From DLAJ01 sp023663615 (lineage in GTDB: Bacteria; Bacillota; Clostridia; Lachnospirales; Lachnospiraceae), in contig JAMPHA010000052.1 of assembly GCA_023663615.1 (NCBI GenBank), positions 1-14,262 on the forward strand: a stretch of 14,262 nucleotides of DNA, given 5' to 3'. How positions within the stretch are numbered: the stretch's first letter is position 1; each line of letters begins with the position of its first letter. The notes beneath the pieces were generated by a model. That model made no database searches and was not told the DNA's origin. It saw only the letters and a program-made list of their open reading frames with translations. A program made the position numbers and the translations under genes. Below, piece by piece: positions 7,614-14,262 of this stretch.

Positions 7614-7754
7614 TTCCTCTTCCTCCTGCTAAAAAATAAGTATCCCTTCACCGCCCCGACAACGAAAACCGTGTCTCCACACCATCCATTGTCACAAGTC
7701 GGCATTCCACTTGTATCTTGCCCTGCGCAGGAGGATTTATTCAGTCAGATCAAA

Positions 7755-7800
7755 AAAGGACGCGAAGCGTCCTTTCGAAGAATCGTTTCACGATTCTTCG
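7755..7800 (-). repeat. Tandem perfect hairpins, the second with a U tract
   Basis: On the minus strand an 11-bp stem (CGAAGAATCGT / ACGATTCTTCG, loop GAA; 7776-7800) is followed at once by a 9-bp stem (AAAGGACGC / GCGTCCTTT, loop TTC; 7755-7775), which runs into TTTTTTG. The second hairpin looks like a rho-independent terminator. The pair may be a back-up terminator for the dehydrogenase gene, an attenuator in the eno leader, or a copy of a dispersed palindromic repeat. Confidence 0.65.
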
Positions 7801-7823
7801 GGGCTGTGAAATTTCCTAATAAG

Positions 7824-7855
7824 TAAAAAAAGAGTTCCGCTTGCGCGAAACTCTT
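7824..7855 (-). terminator. Rho-independent terminator of the dehydrogenase gene
   Basis: On the minus strand an 11-bp stem (AAGAGTTTCGC / GCGGAACTCTT, one G-U pair) has a GCAA tetraloop and is followed by seven T residues. It lies about 58 nt past the dehydrogenase stop and should end the upstream transcript before eno. Confidence 0.88.
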
Positions 7856-7912
7856 CCAGACTACGGAATTTCCTATAGCAATTGCCTTCTTTCTGAAATG
7901 GATCGCGCTCCA

Positions 7913-8974
7913 TCATCCTGCCGGATCCCGCTCCATATTCTCATAAATGCACCCCAGCCGTTCCGCGTTTAAGTCCGCTTTGCTCAACACCGTATAGCGG
8001 TCCTTTCTCGTCGTCGCGGCGCGCTGCCATGCGTCGATAAAAATTTCTTTCGTGATGCCATAGCTTGACGGTTTAATGTCAAGTCCGTAAAGCGCGCACA
8101 GCCGATAAATCTTGGAGACGTCGCGCTCCTGAAAAATACCGGCGCCGATGCTCCCCATCGCGACCGCCATTCCATGGGAAATCTTGATCTGCGGATAAAA
8201 TTCCTCCAGCGCATGGCAGAACAGATGCTCGGAGCCGCTGCACGGGCGGGAGCTTCCCGCAATCTCCATCGCAAGCCCGCCAAAGACAAGCGCCTCCGTC
8301 AAAATATGAATAAAGCTCTTGCTTTTTAACGAGCGTTCCTCGCAGAACGCAACCGCATTGTACGCCATTTCCGAGATCATATAGGCAAAGTCATCGACTC
8401 TGCCGCCCTTCTGTTCCGCGTCCAGCTTCCAGTCATACAGGGCGGTATATTTGCTGATCGTATCGCCGATGCCCGCCTTTAGCTGGCTCTCCGGCGCTGC
8501 CCGGATGATCCCGGTATCTACGATAATGCCCGTCGGAATCTTACAGCCGAACGTCTTTCTGTTATGCCCGTCCGTCGCCATCACGGAAAACGGGGATGCA
8601 AGCGAATCGTTGCTTAACGTCGTCGGCAGACAGATATACGGAATCTTTGCCACAAACGACGCATACTTGGCGACATCCAAAACCTTGCCGCCGCCGAAAC
8701 CGATACAGACGTCATAATCCTGCACGCTCGCATATTTGGCAAGCGTGACCGCAATGTCAAACGAGGCGTCTTCCACAAGATAAAGATCACAGTGCTGTAA
8801 GTCTTTCTGAATCTCCGCGATCGTATCCGCAAACAGATCCTTTAGGTTCTGTTCCGTCACAAAAAGTATTTTTTTCTTTTGAATCTCGGCAACGCACGCC
8901 GGCAGCAGCCGATCCATATGCGTAAACGCGCCATCCTCCACGATCAGACAATAAGGTAATCGAAAACTATGCAT
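7913..8974 (-). CDS. Glycerol-1-phosphate-dehydrogenase-like enzyme (iron-ADH superfamily)
   Basis: The 353-residue product is a full-length member of the iron-dependent alcohol dehydrogenase superfamily, closest by motif to sn-glycerol-1-phosphate dehydrogenases (archaeal EgsA, Bacillus AraM). Seen directly: the NAD(P)-binding GFGGGKVLDVAK at 92-103, PTTLSNDSLASP at 117-128 (the Ser-Asn-Asp and Ala-Ser-Pro signature of this subgroup), and probable metal ligands Asp171 (GIGD), His250 (GSEH) and His267 (SHG). The predicted reaction is dihydroxyacetone phosphate plus NAD(P)H to glycerol-1-phosphate; other polyol dehydrogenase activity is possible. Its substrate, DHAP, ties it to the glycolytic genes around it. 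No PcrB-like prenyltransferase gene is in the window. The ATG at 8974 has GGAGG six bases upstream, and the gene follows the membrane-protein gene by 40 nt. Probably cytoplasmic. Confidence 0.85.
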   Translation of the reverse strand: MHSFRLPYCLIVEDGAFTHMDRLLPACVAEIQKKKILFVTEQNLKDLFADTIAEIQKDLQHCDLYLVEDASFDIAVTLAKYASVQDYDVCIGFGGGKVLDVAKYASFVAKIPYICLPTTLSNDSLASPFSVMATDGHNRKTFGCKIPTGIIVDTGIIRAAPESQLKAGIGDTISKYTALYDWKLDAEQKGGRVDDFAYMISEMAYNAVAFCEERSLKSKSFIHILTEALVFGGLAMEIAGSSRPCSGSEHLFCHALEEFYPQIKISHGMAVAMGSIGAGIFQERDVSKIYRLCALYGLDIKPSSYGITKEIFIDAWQRAATTRKDRYTVLSKADLNAERLGCIYENMERDPAG

Positions 8975-9014
8975 ATTTTTCCTCCAAGCTGCGGGCGGAC
9001 TTGTCAGCCACGAT

Positions 9015-9632
9015 CTAGCCGTTCTTTATCAGCAGCTCTCTGTCATTCCATATCCGCCATACGACCACGCCGAACAGGGCAAGCTGGACGACCGCATACA
9101 CGACAGAAATCACGATCAAATCAAAAAACCACATCAGCGCCGCCACGACCGCACAGCCCGCGCTGACCATCAGCAAAATGACGGTCACATTGTTATAGCT
9201 GTGATTGGACGTATTCTCCAGTTCTCCCGACACGGTATACATGGCAAGAAAAACGGTGACGATTTTCAAAAGCGCCGTCACAAAATAAAGCACATATCCC
9301 GCACGGAACCGCAGTCCGCCGTTTAAGTAAAACGGCATGATCTGCCAGTACACATAACACGCTGTGGAAACGGCTCCCCACAGAAAACATCTGCGAAAAC
9401 GCCTGTTATTCACAGAAAGCCATGCCGTCGCCGCAAGCAGCAGCAGATACCCCAGCAGATCGGAACCTATATCCATCCGCATCTGATGCCCGACCACATG
9501 GTCGATCACCAAGGATACCGTTACAGGCGCCTCGGTTCGAAACGCCTCGTAGGCCGGATACGCAACCGTCGGAATCCGAATATCCAAAATTAACAGCACC
9601 AGTGCGGCAAACAGCAAATAATATTTACGCAT
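9015..9632 (-). CDS. Unrecognised polytopic membrane protein
   Basis: The product has 205 residues, and I do not recognise its family. It shows about six hydrophobic segments (residues 4-20, 57-74, 82-100, 112-133, 150-169 and 171-194). A polar loop after the first segment carries DHVVGHQMRMD, and the C-terminus is short and polar. The frame is open to a TTG at 9656, but I chose the ATG at 9632, which starts MRKYYLLF with a purine-rich GAGAGAG upstream; the ribosome site is weak. The gene sits 78 nt after gpmI and 40 nt before the dehydrogenase gene with no terminator seen on either side. It may therefore be co-transcribed with them and serve membrane lipid or envelope metabolism. That is context only. 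Confidence 0.75.
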   Translation of the reverse strand: MRKYYLLFAALVLLILDIRIPTVAYPAYEAFRTEAPVTVSLVIDHVVGHQMRMDIGSDLLGYLLLLAATAWLSVNNRRFRRCFLWGAVSTACYVYWQIMPFYLNGGLRFRAGYVLYFVTALLKIVTVFLAMYTVSGELENTSNHSYNNVTVILLMVSAGCAVVAALMWFFDLIVISVVYAVVQLALFGVVVWRIWNDRELLIKNG

Positions 9633-9710
9633 CCCAATCTCTCTCACTCTTATCAAAATAAACGACCATACATGCGGACACAGCGATCACCATGCCTGCC
9701 GCGGTCTTTT

Positions 9711-11255
9711 TTATTTTTTGATTAACAGGGACTGTCCCGTCATTTCCGCAGGCTGTTCCTTACCCATGATCTCGATGAGCGTCGGGACAATATCCGCCAG
9801 ACAGCCGTTTTCACGCAGGGTATACGCCTCGTCATAATTGACAAGGATGAACGGCACCTGATTCGTCGTATGCGCGGTAAACGGCGCGCCGGTCTCGTAG
9901 TCAATCAACTGCTCGGCATTGCCGTGATCTGCGCAGATAAACAGAACGCCGTCCATTTCTTTGACCGCCTCTACCGCTTTTCCCACACACTCGTCCACTG
10001 CCTCGACCGCCTTTTTTGCCGCCTCTAACACGCCGGTATGACCGACCATATCCGGATTGGCAAAATTGATAATCACAACATCATAGGTTCCGGACTTGAT
10101 CGCCTCAACCAGACGGTCGCAGACTTCATATGCGCTCATCTGCGGCTTTAAGTCATACGTTGCCACATCTTTGGGCGAATTCACCAGAATCCGGTCCTCT
10201 CCCTCGTTCGGCTCTTCCACGCCGCCGTTAAAAAAGAACGTGACATGCGCATATTTCTCCGTCTCCGCAATACGCGCCTGCTTCATCCCGTTTGCGGCAA
10301 GCCACTCGCCGAATGTGTTGGTTACGGCAATCTTGTGGAATGCGACTTCCTTATTCGGGATGGTCGGATCATAATCGGAAAAGCAGACATAGGTCACATC
10401 CAGTCTCTTTTCCCGCGCAAACCCTTTGAACTCATCATCGCAGAAGCAGCGTGTGATCTCGCGCGCCCTGTCCGGACGGAAATTAAAGAATACAATGGAA
10501 TCCCCGTCTCGAATCACGGCTGTCGGCGCGCCGTTCTTCATCACAACGGTCGGTTTTACGAACTCATCCGTCTCCTCTTTATCATAGGAATTCTGGACGG
10601 CAGCCTGCGCGCTGTCTGCAGTCTGTCCCTCGCCCTTTGTCAGCGCGCGGTACGCGATCTCCACTCGGTCATAATTATTATCGCGGTCCATTGCGTAATA
10701 GCGTCCCGAAACGCTCGCGACTTCGCCAACGCCTAATTCCGCCATTTTGGCCTCAAGCTGCGCGACATAATCCTTTCCGCTCATGGGCGGCGTATCGCGT
10801 CCGTCGAGGAACGCGTGTACATAAACTTTTTCCAGACCGTTTCTTTTTGCCAGCTCCAACAGCCCGTATAAATGCGTGATATGGCTGTGTACGCCGCCGT
10901 CCGATAAAAGCCCGAACAGATGCAGCGCAGACTGATTCTTCTTGCAGTTGTTGACGGCGTCCATCAGCGCCGGATTCTCAAAAAACGTTCCGTCCTGAAT
11001 TTCCTTCGTGATCCGCGTCAACTCCTGATATACAATCCTGCCGGCGCCCATATTCAAATGACCGACCTCCGAATTACCCATCTGTCCGTCCGGAAGCCCG
11101 ACCGCCATACCGCTCGCGTTTCCCCGTACGAACGGATACTCCGCCATCAGCTTGTCCATGACCGGCGTTCCCGCCAGCGCAACGGCATTGCCCTCCGTTT
11201 TCTCATTCAGTCCATACCCATCCAAAATCATCAATACTACCGGTTTCTTACTCAT
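9711..11255 (-). CDS. gpmI: 2,3-bisphosphoglycerate-independent phosphoglycerate mutase
   Basis: Cofactor-independent phosphoglycerate mutase (3-phosphoglycerate to 2-phosphoglycerate; glycolysis, cytoplasm), two Mn ions per active site. The 514 residues are the usual length. Visible residues: Asp12 (ILDGYG), nucleophile Ser62 in GQMGNSEVGHLN, substrate-binding His123 (SDGGVHSH), Arg153-Asp154 (DGRDTPP), Arg185, Arg191, and Arg261 and Arg264 (FRPDRAR). The second metal set is Asp402 and His406 (NPDMVGH), Asp443-His444 (ADHGNAEQ) and His462 (AHTTNQVPF). The ATG at 11255 has TAGGAG seven bases upstream. Its product is the substrate of enolase, but eno lies two genes further on and behind a terminator. 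The 99-nt leader is A-rich on this strand; a weak promoter (TTGCAA, 16 bases, TAAAAA) is possible there. Confidence 0.97.
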   Translation of the reverse strand: MSKKPVVLMILDGYGLNEKTEGNAVALAGTPVMDKLMAEYPFVRGNASGMAVGLPDGQMGNSEVGHLNMGAGRIVYQELTRITKEIQDGTFFENPALMDAVNNCKKNQSALHLFGLLSDGGVHSHITHLYGLLELAKRNGLEKVYVHAFLDGRDTPPMSGKDYVAQLEAKMAELGVGEVASVSGRYYAMDRDNNYDRVEIAYRALTKGEGQTADSAQAAVQNSYDKEETDEFVKPTVVMKNGAPTAVIRDGDSIVFFNFRPDRAREITRCFCDDEFKGFAREKRLDVTYVCFSDYDPTIPNKEVAFHKIAVTNTFGEWLAANGMKQARIAETEKYAHVTFFFNGGVEEPNEGEDRILVNSPKDVATYDLKPQMSAYEVCDRLVEAIKSGTYDVVIINFANPDMVGHTGVLEAAKKAVEAVDECVGKAVEAVKEMDGVLFICADHGNAEQLIDYETGAPFTAHTTNQVPFILVNYDEAYTLRENGCLADIVPTLIEIMGKEQPAEMTGQSLLIKK

Positions 11256-11354
11256 TTGACCACTCCTAACCCTTTCCGTGCCCTCTTTTTTATTTTCATT
11301 TTTGTTGTTTGCAACTGCCTGAAAGGCACATTATTTTTGAAACTCTTTTTTACT

Positions 11355-13337
11355 CTACTCTATATAGATGGAATCCAGCACACGGTCAAAAGCATCCGCC
11401 CAGCCGCTGCCCGCAGGCTGAGACATGGTGATCGTTGTCACCGTATCCTTTTCGGTCTCCACCGAACACTGTATCTGCTCTAAGGCAACTCCCTGCAGAT
11501 CATATTTGATGCGGATGATCAGCGCGTTATAGCCGTTGATCGTCGTTTTTGTAAACTCAGTACACTCCACATCCACCTGCATGTCATAATATTCATCCAA
11601 AAGGCTTTCCAATGCGTAGCAGAAAAGTTCTTCCGTATATTGGAATGTGACGGTATCGTTCTTTGCTGTCATCACATTGATATTCGATGTGTCACTCGGA
11701 TAATCCGGCGCGCAGAAAAAGCCCTTCTCGACTTCCACAAATCCGTCGGGAATCTCATAGCGCATCTGGGGAGCATTGCTTTCCTGTATCTGACCGCCGC
11801 CGGGACTCTGCGAAAATCCATGCAGACTGCCTTCCGGCGTCACGCCGCCCGCTCCGTTCTGCGACAATCCATTTGGTAATGGCAGCGCGCCCTGTCCCTC
11901 AGCCTGAGCCGGTCCGGCTTCCGGAATATCCTGCTGCAGATCATTTCCGCCGTCCGCCCCGTCGTCTTCCGCGGGCTGCCCGCTATCATGAAGCGTCCCG
12001 CTCTCTCCCCTCGCGAGTCCGTCCTGCGACCATACCGCCTCATCCTCCGTACGATCCCGTTTTCCGGAAAACGCCCAAAAAAGAGTTATGATCAAAATCA
12101 CGATCGCCGCTGCCGGAACAGACACCATCAGAACTGCACGGGAACGCTTCTTTTTCCCAGATTGTAAGATATAGGAAGACGCTTCCGACACCTGATATTT
12201 CGGGTAGGACAGTCCGTTCTGTGGTCCGTTTCCCGTCCGCCATGCCGTGTTCTGTCCGAATCCCGCCTGCTGCGGGCTTCCCTGCGCGCCCGCTCTCCAT
12301 TGCGTGCCGTTCGGCGCTGCGCCTGCCCGCTGTGAACCTCCCTGCGCCATAGGAATCTCATTACAGTAGAAGCCTCGATAGAACTCGCCGATCGTCTTGA
12401 AGCGCTGCTCCGCGTCCACTGCCATCCCCTTTAAGAGCGCCGCCTCCTGCTGTGGTGTCAGCGCCGCCCCGTACTGCGACGGCGGGATCAGCGTATCATG
12501 CTCTTTTCTTGACAATGCATCAACCGGCGTATGACCGGTCAGACAACGATAGATCGTGGCGCACAGCGCATACACATCCGTCCATGTCCCCTGCCTGCCA
12601 TACATCCGATACTGTTCCTCCGGCGCATAGCCCGGCTTGAGCATCACAGAAGCGCTTCGCTCCGCACTGCCCGCCATATCGCGCGCCGAACCAAAATCCA
12701 ACAGCTTTAGCGTGCCGTCTTTCAGGATCATGATATTATCCGGACTGATGTCACGATGGATCATGCCCTGCTCGTGCACCGCATTTAAGGACGTAAGCAG
12801 CGGCTGCAGCATTCTCATCACCTCGCCGCAGGAAATTCTGCCGCCCTTCCGTATGAGATAGCTTTTCAAAGTCTCTCCGTCGAGATACTCCATGATAATA
12901 TAGCCGGTGTTATTTTCCTCAAAATAATCACGCACGGACACAATGTTACGAAGCCCCGAAAAACGTGCGAGCATTCTTGCTTCCTGAATAAATTTCTTTT
13001 TTCCGTCCGAAAAGAAGACGCCCTTATCGCCCTCTCCGGAAATCACTCCGCTGCCGTTTTCCGTATCCCTGCTGACAAAGCCGACCGGATAATACTCTTT
13101 GATGGCGATCCGCAGTTCCAGATTCAGATCATAGCCCAGATAAGTAATGCCGCAGCCTCCCGCTCCCAGCATTTTGCCGATCATGTATTTCCCTTCCAGA
13201 ACCGTGCGCGGCGCAAGGATGTGCGGCGCAAGCTCTCCGGGCATCGGCAGTCGATAACCGCAGTATGGGCACCCGTTTTGCATTTGTTCTTCCGTCACCC
13301 TGCACATACAGCCCGGACACAGCTCATGAGCTTCCAT
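11355..13337 (-). CDS. Membrane Ser/Thr protein kinase with zinc ribbon and lipoprotein-like sensor domain
   Basis: The 660-residue product has five parts. A zinc ribbon (CPGC 7-10, CPYC 23-26) comes first. A protein kinase domain follows at about 50-325: glycine loop GAGGCG 58-63, Lys80 in IAIKEYYP, Glu119, HRDISPDN 194-201, DFG 214-216 and APE 238-240. The usual Lys of HRDLKPEN is Ser here. Next are a Gly/Gln/Ala-rich juxtamembrane linker and KKKRSR before one membrane segment (about 401-423), so the kinase faces the cytoplasm. An acidic, Gly-rich outer linker leads to a C-terminal domain (about 525-660) homologous to the lipoprotein encoded just upstream. The kinase presumably phosphorylates cytoplasmic proteins in response to an extracellular signal; the signal is unknown. 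No PASTA repeats. I chose the ATG at 13337 (GGGAGG six bases upstream) over a GTG at 13361. Confidence 0.93.
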   Translation of the reverse strand: MEAHELCPGCMCRVTEEQMQNGCPYCGYRLPMPGELAPHILAPRTVLEGKYMIGKMLGAGGCGITYLGYDLNLELRIAIKEYYPVGFVSRDTENGSGVISGEGDKGVFFSDGKKKFIQEARMLARFSGLRNIVSVRDYFEENNTGYIIMEYLDGETLKSYLIRKGGRISCGEVMRMLQPLLTSLNAVHEQGMIHRDISPDNIMILKDGTLKLLDFGSARDMAGSAERSASVMLKPGYAPEEQYRMYGRQGTWTDVYALCATIYRCLTGHTPVDALSRKEHDTLIPPSQYGAALTPQQEAALLKGMAVDAEQRFKTIGEFYRGFYCNEIPMAQGGSQRAGAAPNGTQWRAGAQGSPQQAGFGQNTAWRTGNGPQNGLSYPKYQVSEASSYILQSGKKKRSRAVLMVSVPAAAIVILIITLFWAFSGKRDRTEDEAVWSQDGLARGESGTLHDSGQPAEDDGADGGNDLQQDIPEAGPAQAEGQGALPLPNGLSQNGAGGVTPEGSLHGFSQSPGGGQIQESNAPQMRYEIPDGFVEVEKGFFCAPDYPSDTSNINVMTAKNDTVTFQYTEELFCYALESLLDEYYDMQVDVECTEFTKTTINGYNALIIRIKYDLQGVALEQIQCSVETEKDTVTTITMSQPAGSGWADAFDRVLDSIYIE

Positions 13338-13411
13338 ACCAACCCTCCCTGCCGCCGGCACCCGCGATTTGGGGCATCGGCACCATTGACCACGCCAAAC
13401 ATATCATATTC

Positions 13412-13420
13412 AGTATAGCA
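13412..13420 (-). promoter_or_regulatory. Extended -10 promoter of the kinase gene
   Basis: The minus strand reads TGCTATACT, an extended -10 element (TGnTATAAT-like), about 75 nt upstream of the kinase ATG. The -35 position (ATAGAA) is poor, which is common for extended -10 promoters. It lies just downstream of the palindromic element, so the kinase can probably be transcribed apart from the lipoprotein. Confidence 0.5.
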
Positions 13421-13474
13421 TATTTTTTCTACTTTTCTATGCTTTATCCGATAAAAAACAATAATTTTTTGAAA

Positions 13475-13573
13475 AAAGGCCGTTGCAAAATAAGATGTTC
13501 CCCTGTGGATTCCCGGACGCTCATCTACACCCGGTCTATCCCTAAAAGAAAACACTATTTTGCAACAGCCTTT
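13475..13573 (-). repeat. Long imperfect palindrome, MITE-like element or large terminator
   Basis: Arms of 18 bases (13475-13492 and 13556-13573) match at 17 positions when one is reversed and complemented; the exception is a G-U pair in RNA. The 63-base interior holds further short complementary pairs (TGTT/AACA, GGAT/ATCC, CCGG/CCGG), so the whole could fold as one long hairpin. On the minus strand the arm reads AAAGGCTGTTGCAAAATA and the far arm runs into TTTTTT, as a terminator for the lipoprotein gene would. The sharp, inverted, TGTTGCAAAAT-type ends also look like those of a small non-autonomous mobile element. No target-site duplication is evident. Confidence 0.6.
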
Positions 13574-13613
13574 GCGGTATGTCCCACCTGTCAGACATTC
13601 ATTCCGTACAGGT

Positions 13614-14117
13614 TTACTTCACATACTCGATGCTCATGGAATCAATGCTCGCATTAAACGCATCCGTCCATCCGCCGCCCGCAGTCTGCGTATAGGTAAT
13701 CGTTGTTACCTTATCTTTGCCGACTTCAACCGCAAACTGAACCTGCTCGATCTCCATGCCAAGCAGAGAATAGGACGCTCTGATCGTAAGTGTCTTGCAG
13801 CCGTTTAACTCAGACTTGGTAAACTCAGTACAGTTCACGTCAACCTCGTATCCGTAAGTCTGCTCATACAGATACTCGACCGCCTCGCAGAAACTGTCCT
13901 TCGTATACTGGAACGTTACCTGATCGTCCTGTGCTTCCATGATGTTGATGTTAGCAGTGTCATTCGGGTAATCCGGTGCATAGTACATACCGTCCGTCTG
14001 CTCCGTGAAACCTTCCGGCAGATCATAATGTAACACCGGCGTCCCCTTGCTTCCACATGCTGCAAGTGTGAGCAGCATTGCGCATACCAGTAAAATGGAA
14101 CATAATTTTTTCTTCAT
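13614..14117 (-). CDS. Lipoprotein homologous to the kinase sensor domain
   Basis: The product has 167 residues: a lipoprotein signal peptide (MKKKLCS, a hydrophobic core, LTLAAC with the lipidated Cys at residue 21), a short linker, and one domain from residue 29 to the end. That domain aligns without gaps to the C-terminal domain of the adjacent kinase. By hand count about half the positions are identical, with shared blocks APDYP-DT-NIN-M, VTFQYT, CTEFTK, VTTIT and GW-DAF. It should be anchored on the outer face of the membrane. I do not recognise the domain family. The likely role is a partner, competitor or ligand-binding co-receptor for the kinase; this is inference from homology and adjacency. 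The ATG at 14117 has AGGGAGA eight bases upstream; an earlier in-frame start at 14141 would spoil the signal peptide. Confidence 0.88.
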   Translation of the reverse strand: MKKKLCSILLVCAMLLTLAACGSKGTPVLHYDLPEGFTEQTDGMYYAPDYPNDTANINIMEAQDDQVTFQYTKDSFCEAVEYLYEQTYGYEVDVNCTEFTKSELNGCKTLTIRASYSLLGMEIEQVQFAVEVGKDKVTTITYTQTAGGGWTDAFNASIDSMSIEYVK

Positions 14118-14162
14118 GATTTCATTCTCCCTTAGTGTCATAAATATATGTTACAAGAAGTA

Positions 14163-14191
14163 ACTATAATACTTCTTTCCCAAATTGTCAA
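14163..14191 (-). promoter_or_regulatory. Sigma-A type promoter of the lipoprotein gene
   Basis: On the minus strand TTGACA (14186-14191) and TATAGT (14163-14168) are separated by exactly 17 bases, about 45 nt upstream of the lipoprotein ATG. The -35 box is perfect and the -10 box matches five of six consensus bases. This predicts strong housekeeping expression unless a repressor acts here; no clear operator palindrome is visible. Confidence 0.8.
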
Positions 14192-14262
14192 GCATCGCTT
14201 TGATTCTGCAGCCTTGAAAGGTAAATTCCATTATATCCTGCCTTGTTTCTCCAAAATTACTT

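Larger units (their letters stand above)
7614..7912. other. Gene-free stretch upstream of eno
   Basis: These 299 bases contain no credible gene. They hold, in minus-strand order, an intrinsic terminator (7824-7855), tandem hairpins (7755-7800) and about 130 bases of eno leader. I found no convincing -35/-10 pair for eno and no riboswitch I recognise. Confidence 0.6.

Noticed and set aside
7614..7750. Riboswitch or T-box in the eno leader
   Set aside because: No T-box sequence or recognisable aptamer pattern, and no antiterminator pairing partner was found.
11256..11354. Possible terminator between the kinase and gpmI (TGCCT-TTC-AGGCA)
   Set aside because: The stem is only five base pairs and no U tract follows in the direction of transcription.
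13475..13573. Complete insertion sequence
   Set aside because: The element is 99 bases with no coding capacity and no target-site duplication that I can see, so at most it is a MITE.
14151..14262. A 37-codon open frame running off the right edge on the minus strand, ending FQGCRIKAMLDNLGKKYYS and a few residues
   Set aside because: It could be the tail of an upstream gene, but it is short, unrecognised and overlaps the strong promoter of the lipoprotein.

Overview
The window looks like chromosomal DNA of a Gram-positive Clostridia, most likely Lachnospiraceae. This is inference, from strong AGGAGG-type ribosome binding sites, LAAC lipoboxes, a BspA-type leucine-rich repeat protein and a PASTA-less membrane Ser/Thr kinase. 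All ten convincing genes lie on the minus strand, so transcription runs from high to low coordinates. Most genes look fairly GC-rich. The RhuM gene (4820-5830) looks clearly AT-richer and is probably a transferred gene.

In transcription order: (1) 14262-11355 holds a sigma-A type promoter, a lipoprotein, a long imperfect palindrome, and a membrane Ser/Thr protein kinase with an N-terminal zinc ribbon. The extracytoplasmic domain of the kinase is plainly homologous to the neighbouring lipoprotein, which makes this pair the strongest candidate for an undescribed signalling module. (2) 11255-6027 is a metabolic block: gpmI, a small polytopic membrane protein, a glycerol-1-phosphate-dehydrogenase-like enzyme, a gene-free stretch with an intrinsic terminator and tandem hairpins, and eno. 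The enolase keeps all its catalytic residues but carries an in-frame insert of about 90 residues rich in Gly, Ala, Ser and Cys. (3) 5830-4820 is the RhuM-family gene, whose ATG overlaps the stop of a short remnant reading frame.

(4) 4709-735 is a three-gene unit: a DUF2201-like VWA protein with a degenerate metallopeptidase motif, a MoxR-type AAA+ ATPase, and a BspA-type leucine-rich repeat protein. The ATPase and repeat genes are 16 nt apart and look translationally coupled. ATPase plus VWA pairs are known remodelling or chaperone partners; the repeat protein could be the adaptor or client receptor. (5) 742-28 looks like decaying DNA: a reading frame with a LysR-like helix-turn-helix signature that breaks off, then a flavodoxin-like lipoprotein that loses similarity in mid-domain near position 54, perhaps at a rearrangement or mobile-element junction.

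I found no tRNA, rRNA, CRISPR array or transposase gene.
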